A stretch of 8,737 nt of DNA from Methanobrevibacter sp. GTDB lineage: Archaea; Methanobacteriota; Methanobacteria; Methanobacteriales; Methanobacteriaceae. Of this stretch, positions 6,613-8,737 are shown piece after piece. Location: assembly GCF_015062985.1 (NCBI RefSeq), contig NZ_SUTI01000034.1, positions 1 to 8,737 on the forward strand, in the 5' to 3' direction. The translations under genes and the position numbers were made by a program. Position 1 is the stretch's first letter; every line of letters begins with the position of its first letter. A model generated the notes under the pieces. That model saw only the letters and a list, made by a program, of their open reading frames with translations, did not search any database and had not been told where the DNA came from.

Positions 6613-7164
6613 ATGACAATGCAGGCAAAAAGCGATATCAAAGTTGAACAGATAGATATAACCGAAATGAATGCTGATGCAGTTGTTAATGCGGCCAACA
6701 GAAAACTTGCAATGGGAGGTGGTGTCTGCGGAGCAATATTTAAAAAAGCAGGTCCGGCCCAGCTTAAAGAAGCATGTTCGAAATTTAAAGGGTGCAAAAC
6801 AGGCCATGCCGTAATCACTGCGGGCTTTAACCTTAAAGCAAAATATATCATTCATGCAGTAGGTCCTATCTGGAGAGGAGGTGACGGCGGTGAAGCGGAA
6901 CTTCTATTTGATGCATACAAAAATTCTTTAAGGCTTGCAAAAGAAAATAACTGCAGGTCAATTGCATTTCCACTGATTTCATCAGGAATATACGGATATC
7001 CTAAAAAAGAGGCATGGGAGATTGCAGTTAAATCCTGCATGGATTTTATTTATGACAATCCTGATTATCCCATTGAAATTGTTTTTGCAGTTTTAAGCGA
7101 TGAAAGCAGAAATATGGGTGAGACGACAATACTTAGTGCAAAACACCATAATGAGCATCAGTGA
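6613..7164 (+). CDS. Macro-domain protein (ADP-ribose hydrolase-like)
   Basis: This is a stand-alone macro domain of about 183 residues. Macro domains bind ADP-ribose, and many remove it from proteins, nucleic acids or O-acetyl-ADP-ribose. Counting from ATG 6613, the ligand motifs are ADAVVNAAN (21-29; Asp22 expected to contact adenine), MGGGVCGAIFKKAG (34-47; phosphate loop), YIIHAVGPI (78-86) and LISSGIYGYP (121-130; distal ribose loop). The family's usual GGGVDGAI Asp is Cys39 here, which may alter catalysis; a Cys is found there in some bacterial relatives as I recall them. An alternative in-frame ATG at 6601 would add four residues. It follows the half-zinc-ribbon gene in what looks like a two-gene operon and converges with the regulator gene downstream. 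No ADP-ribosyltransferase is recognisable in the window, so the substrate is unknown. Confidence 0.9.
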   Translation: MTMQAKSDIKVEQIDITEMNADAVVNAANRKLAMGGGVCGAIFKKAGPAQLKEACSKFKGCKTGHAVITAGFNLKAKYIIHAVGPIWRGGDGGEAELLFDAYKNSLRLAKENNCRSIAFPLISSGIYGYPKKEAWEIAVKSCMDFIYDNPDYPIEIVFAVLSDESRNMGETTILSAKHHNEHQ

Positions 7165-7189
7165 AAATATTGTGATTTTTAATCAGGAT
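7165..7189. terminator. Possible bidirectional transcript end
   Basis: The macro-domain and regulator genes converge with 25 bases between their stops. TGATT at 7173-7177 and AATCA at 7181-7185 can pair around a TTT loop, and the plus strand carries five T residues there. Archaeal termination needs only a T-run, so this is a plausible but weak end signal. Confidence 0.25.
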
Positions 7190-7612
7190 TCAAATTTCCA
7201 ATTTAATCTCATCAAAAGTCAGATAGGGTATTTTACTATTTTTAACACCATTTTCGAACCTTATAAATCCGTCTTCCTCCAGTCTTTTAACTTTTGGCTG
7301 GATATTGCTGACATCCTTATTTATCTTTTTAGCTAAATCCCTTATGCTTCTTGGTTTTTCATGTTTAATAGTATTTAAAATAATCAAATCCAAATCAGAC
7401 AAGGACAATTTATTTGTTACCAAACTTTCTGTCGTTTCAATCATTTCATCAGGATTTTGACTGTAATATTTCCAGTTTTCCAAATCCACATACATTTTCA
7501 TATTATTGGTTCGTTTAAACAGTTTTTCCAATTCACTTAGAGATTTGTAAGTTTCTTCCATTTCACGAATGAATTCATGGCCGTTCTGTTTTTTAACTAA
7601 AGTAATAATCAT
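7190..7612 (-). CDS. HVO_A0114-family winged-helix regulator (antitoxin-like)
   Basis: This 140-residue protein fits the HVO_A0114 family of archaeal DNA-binding proteins, often annotated beside TumE-type toxins. The N-terminal third (10-60) is charged and helical (EFIREMEETYKSLSELEK). A winged helix-turn-helix follows: LSDLDLIILNTI (71-82), RSIRDLAKKINKD (88-100), the recognition-helix region VSNIQPKVKRLEEDGFIRF (101-119) and a wing leading to the end IPYLTFDEIKLEI (128-140), which matches the family's typical closing strand. Its ATG overlaps the stop of the preceding small gene in an ATGA, so translation is coupled. A 19-base palindrome upstream of the operon is the obvious binding site for autoregulation. 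It could be an antitoxin or simply the repressor of a two-gene unit. Confidence 0.75.
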   Translation of the reverse strand: MIITLVKKQNGHEFIREMEETYKSLSELEKLFKRTNNMKMYVDLENWKYYSQNPDEMIETTESLVTNKLSLSDLDLIILNTIKHEKPRSIRDLAKKINKDVSNIQPKVKRLEEDGFIRFENGVKNSKIPYLTFDEIKLEI

Positions 7613-7884
7613 TTCAACATCTCCATTAACTCTTCAATATCAAATACATCTGAAATATTTAAGTAATCTTTAATTATTTCATAGATTTTTTCACAATCCT
7701 TGAGTGATAATTCAACTTTATACGCATGATTTTTAGGATCTGGATGAATATGTGCTTTGCCAACATGATAATTGTCAATTAAAATATTATCCGGCATTAT
7801 AATAATAGACCACCCGTTTGGCGTTTTTACCTTGTAGAGAATTTTATCACCTATTGTGGTTTTATTTTGTTTTTTTCTTGTCAT
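7609..7884 (-). CDS. Small TumE-like (DUF6516-type) putative toxin
   Basis: This 91-residue soluble protein is the first gene of the pair with the HVO_A0114-type regulator. It has predicted strands in GWSIIIMPDNILIDNYHVG (24-42), then the His-rich segment HIHPDPKNH (45-53) and a helical C-terminus (KDCEKIYEIIKDYL, 62-75; DIEELMEML, 82-90). TumE-family toxins have an Asp-Asn then a Pro/His cluster in similar order, and the archaeal members pair with HVO_A0114 regulators. That context and the DN...AHIHPDP pattern support the call. Similarity is not strong enough to be certain, and the biochemical target of TumE is not something the sequence reveals. There is no ribosome site; the TATA box 23-33 bases before the ATG points to a leaderless message. 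It may instead be an uncharacterised partner protein. Confidence 0.55.
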   Translation of the reverse strand: MTRKKQNKTTIGDKILYKVKTPNGWSIIIMPDNILIDNYHVGKAHIHPDPKNHAYKVELSLKDCEKIYEIIKDYLNISDVFDIEELMEMLK

Positions 7885-8036
7885 GTAATATTATATTCAT
7901 TGTAGTATTTATATATTTGTTGGTTTTAAACCAACACAATTATATATTATTGGATAAATTTAACAATACTAAGTAAATTTTATAAACCAAAACAAAATTT
8001 TAATAACAAACTAAAAATTTAAAAGAAGGTACAACC
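7885..8036. promoter_or_regulatory. Divergent control region with palindromic operator and TATA boxes
   Basis: The palindrome at 7918-7936 sits between TATA-like tracts: TATATAAAT on the minus strand (about 7906-7914) serving the toxin-like gene, and AATTATATATT (7938-7948) on the plus side. A second plus-strand TATA, TTTATAAA (7979-7986), is followed at 7984-7989 by AAACCA, a repeat of the palindrome's half-site. From that TATA box the small gene at 8037 would have a leader of about 29 bases with GAAGGT six bases from its ATG. A repressor bound at the palindrome could block transcription in both directions. Confidence 0.55.
7918..7936. promoter_or_regulatory. 19-base perfect palindrome, probable operator
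   Basis: TGTTGGTTT at 7918-7926 and AAACCAACA at 7928-7936 are exact reverse complements around a single T. It touches the upstream edge of the minus-strand TATA box, where the archaeal TFB-recognition element would lie. The neighbouring winged-helix protein is the natural candidate to bind it; binding is inferred. Confidence 0.7.
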
Positions 8037-8234
8037 ATGACTAGAAATAATGAAAATTTTGCGGATCATAATCATTTCAAAAGAAATTTGAAACCTCAGG
8101 TTATCGAAAAAATTCTTAATATGAATTTTGACTGCAAAGAGATTCATCTAGAAAACTTCATCGAAATATGTGAATTTTGGGATATTGAAACAGATTACTG
8201 TATCAAAATAAATAATAAAACAATAAAAATATAA
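8037..8234 (+). CDS. Small hypothetical protein, 65 residues
   Basis: I do not recognise this protein. It is short, soluble and mixed in charge, with His/Asn-rich residues at the start (ENFADHNHFKRN, 6-17), a likely helix (PQVIEKILNM, 20-29), two Cys (33 and 45) and a strand-like end (CIKINNKTIKI, 55-65). GAAGGT at 8025-8030, six bases before the ATG, and a TATA box at 7979-7986 support a real gene. It diverges from the toxin-antitoxin-like pair and shares its control region, so it may be regulated by the same repressor. Whether it is a third component or an unrelated gene is unknown. Confidence 0.55.
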   Translation: MTRNNENFADHNHFKRNLKPQVIEKILNMNFDCKEIHLENFIEICEFWDIETDYCIKINNKTIKI

Positions 8235-8296
8235 CATAGTTATAAAAAATTCAAAATAAAAAAATTAGTTTTGGCGGACGCCCATAATATAAAAAA

Positions 8297-8418
8297 AATC
8301 GGCTGCAACTTCAATTAGAATGTCTTTAACAATTCGGAAATGATACTCCCTTCGCCGTCTTCAAATCTTTGGTTTTGATATGTAATTAATCCCAGATATG
8401 TTTCTAACATTAATCCAT
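8297..8418 (-). pseudogene. Degenerate copy of an Rpn-type C-terminal tail
   Basis: Read on the minus strand from ATG 8410, a 31-residue frame (MLETYLGLITYQNQRFEDGE, then GSIISELLKTF) ends at a TAA (8317-8315). It aligns with the neighbouring tail gene at 8451-8615 (MAEKYQGLIAQIKNEGFEEG, then QKSIISKLLQTF). At the stop, the bases TTCTAATTGAAG replace TTCTCTATTGAAG, so a one-base loss created the stop; with it restored, the reading continues IEVAAD in parallel with IEVVAD of the other copy. It is thus a frameshifted duplicate, about 200 bases from its partner in the same orientation. Confidence 0.65.
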
Positions 8419-8450
8419 CGGAAGATATTAAGGAAAGTAGAAGAGATTTT

Positions 8451-8615
8451 CTATTTTTCAACAATTTTCTGTATTTCTCCAATATCCATATTAATCAAAT
8501 CTGCTACAACTTCAATAGAGAATGTCTGTAATAATTTGGAAATTATACTCTTTTGCCCTTCTTCAAATCCTTCATTTTTAATCTGTGCAATTAATCCCTG
8601 ATATTTTTCTGCCAT
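8451..8615 (-). CDS. C-terminal tail of an Rpn-family nuclease, truncated gene
   Basis: This 54-residue frame matches, as I recall it, the C-terminal part of Rpn-family (recombination-promoting nuclease / putative transposase) proteins: an AEKYQGLIAQ helix, the EGFEEGQKS linker (15-23), then SIISKLLQTF and VVADLINMDIGEIQKIVEK (36-54), a helical end segment. The PD-(D/E)XK nuclease domain is missing. Upstream the frame stays open for a few codons (LFAYYKAKNLLV) and then meets a stop, so it is probably a relic. Yet GGTGAT (8628-8623), seven bases before the ATG, is a good archaeal ribosome site, so a short protein could be made. An in-frame ATG at 8624 overlaps that site and is less likely. Confidence 0.55.
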   Translation of the reverse strand: MAEKYQGLIAQIKNEGFEEGQKSIISKLLQTFSIEVVADLINMDIGEIQKIVEK

Positions 8616-8737
8616 GTTAATCATCACCAATAGATTTTTTGCTTTGTAATAAGCGAATAATTAAAATCTAAATGTTATTCTATTTGAAATACTGAAAATA
8701 TTATAAGGTTTTTAAGAAAAAAGTAGAAAGCGGAGTT
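8616..8737. other. A+T-rich spacer at the window end
   Basis: No open frame of note is present. On the minus strand, CTTATAATATTTT near 8694-8706 resembles a TATA box but lies some 80-90 bases before the tail gene, so its role is uncertain. Confidence 0.4.

Noticed and set aside
6475..6855. Minus-strand frame of 126 codons across the macro-domain gene
   Set aside because: It lies opposite clear coding sequence with conserved macro motifs, and its product is Cys/Phe-rich without recognisable features.
7100..7336. Plus-strand frame of 78 codons across the macro/regulator junction
   Set aside because: It spans the 3' ends of two well-supported convergent genes and has no ribosome site or recognisable pattern.
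8270..8285. Hairpin GGCGGACGCC as a terminator for the small gene
   Set aside because: The stem is only three or four pairs with a two- to four-base loop and is not followed by a T-run on the plus strand.
8398..8601. Plus-strand frame of 67 codons over the Rpn tail
   Set aside because: It is the complement of the tail sequence, which has a recognisable family pattern and a ribosome site on the minus strand.

Overview
The window looks like chromosomal DNA of a low-GC methanogenic archaeon of the Methanobacteriales, most likely a gut or rumen Methanobrevibacter-type organism. The reasons are very A+T-rich spacers, TATA-box promoters with short or absent leaders, an archaeal geranylgeranyl-reductase paralogue, an HVO_A0114-family regulator, and an Rpn-type tail fragment of a kind I associate with this group. 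The taxon is an inference; there is no rRNA or other marker gene here.

Layout. (1) 1-573 has no intact gene. It holds a cluster of imperfect hairpins (about 151-347) resembling the ends of an IS200/IS605-family element reduced to a palindrome-bounded relic, then a promoter region whose TATA box lies inside a 9-bp inverted repeat. (2) 574-4176 (+) is a likely operon: a geranylgeranyl-reductase-family flavoprotein, a 44-codon reading frame broken by an in-frame TGA, and a large FtsX/MacB-type permease with no ATPase beside it. (3) 4268-6037 (-) is a two-gene operon: a hexose-1-phosphate nucleotidyltransferase fused to a cupin, followed by a DPM1-like GT2 glycosyltransferase. The two differ strongly in base composition. 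(4) 6117-7164 (+), divergent from the sugar operon across a spacer with two palindromes, is a pair of overlapping genes: a half-zinc-ribbon protein of unknown role and a macro-domain (ADP-ribose) protein. (5) 7190-7884 (-) is a toxin-antitoxin-like pair joined by an ATGA overlap: a small TumE-like protein and an HVO_A0114-type winged-helix regulator. A perfect 19-bp palindrome sits between TATA boxes upstream, and an unrecognised 65-residue gene (8037-8234, +) diverges from it. (6) 8235-8737 holds two tandem, diverged copies (-) of the C-terminal tail of an Rpn-family nuclease, one open and one frameshifted.

The middle operon probably makes an activated sugar and transfers it to a lipid carrier or surface glycan. 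The flanks look like accessory DNA with mobile-element debris and a toxin-antitoxin-like locus. The best candidates for something undescribed are the TumE-like/HVO_A0114 locus with its divergent small gene, the half-zinc-ribbon/macro-domain pair, and the IS200/IS605-like relic.
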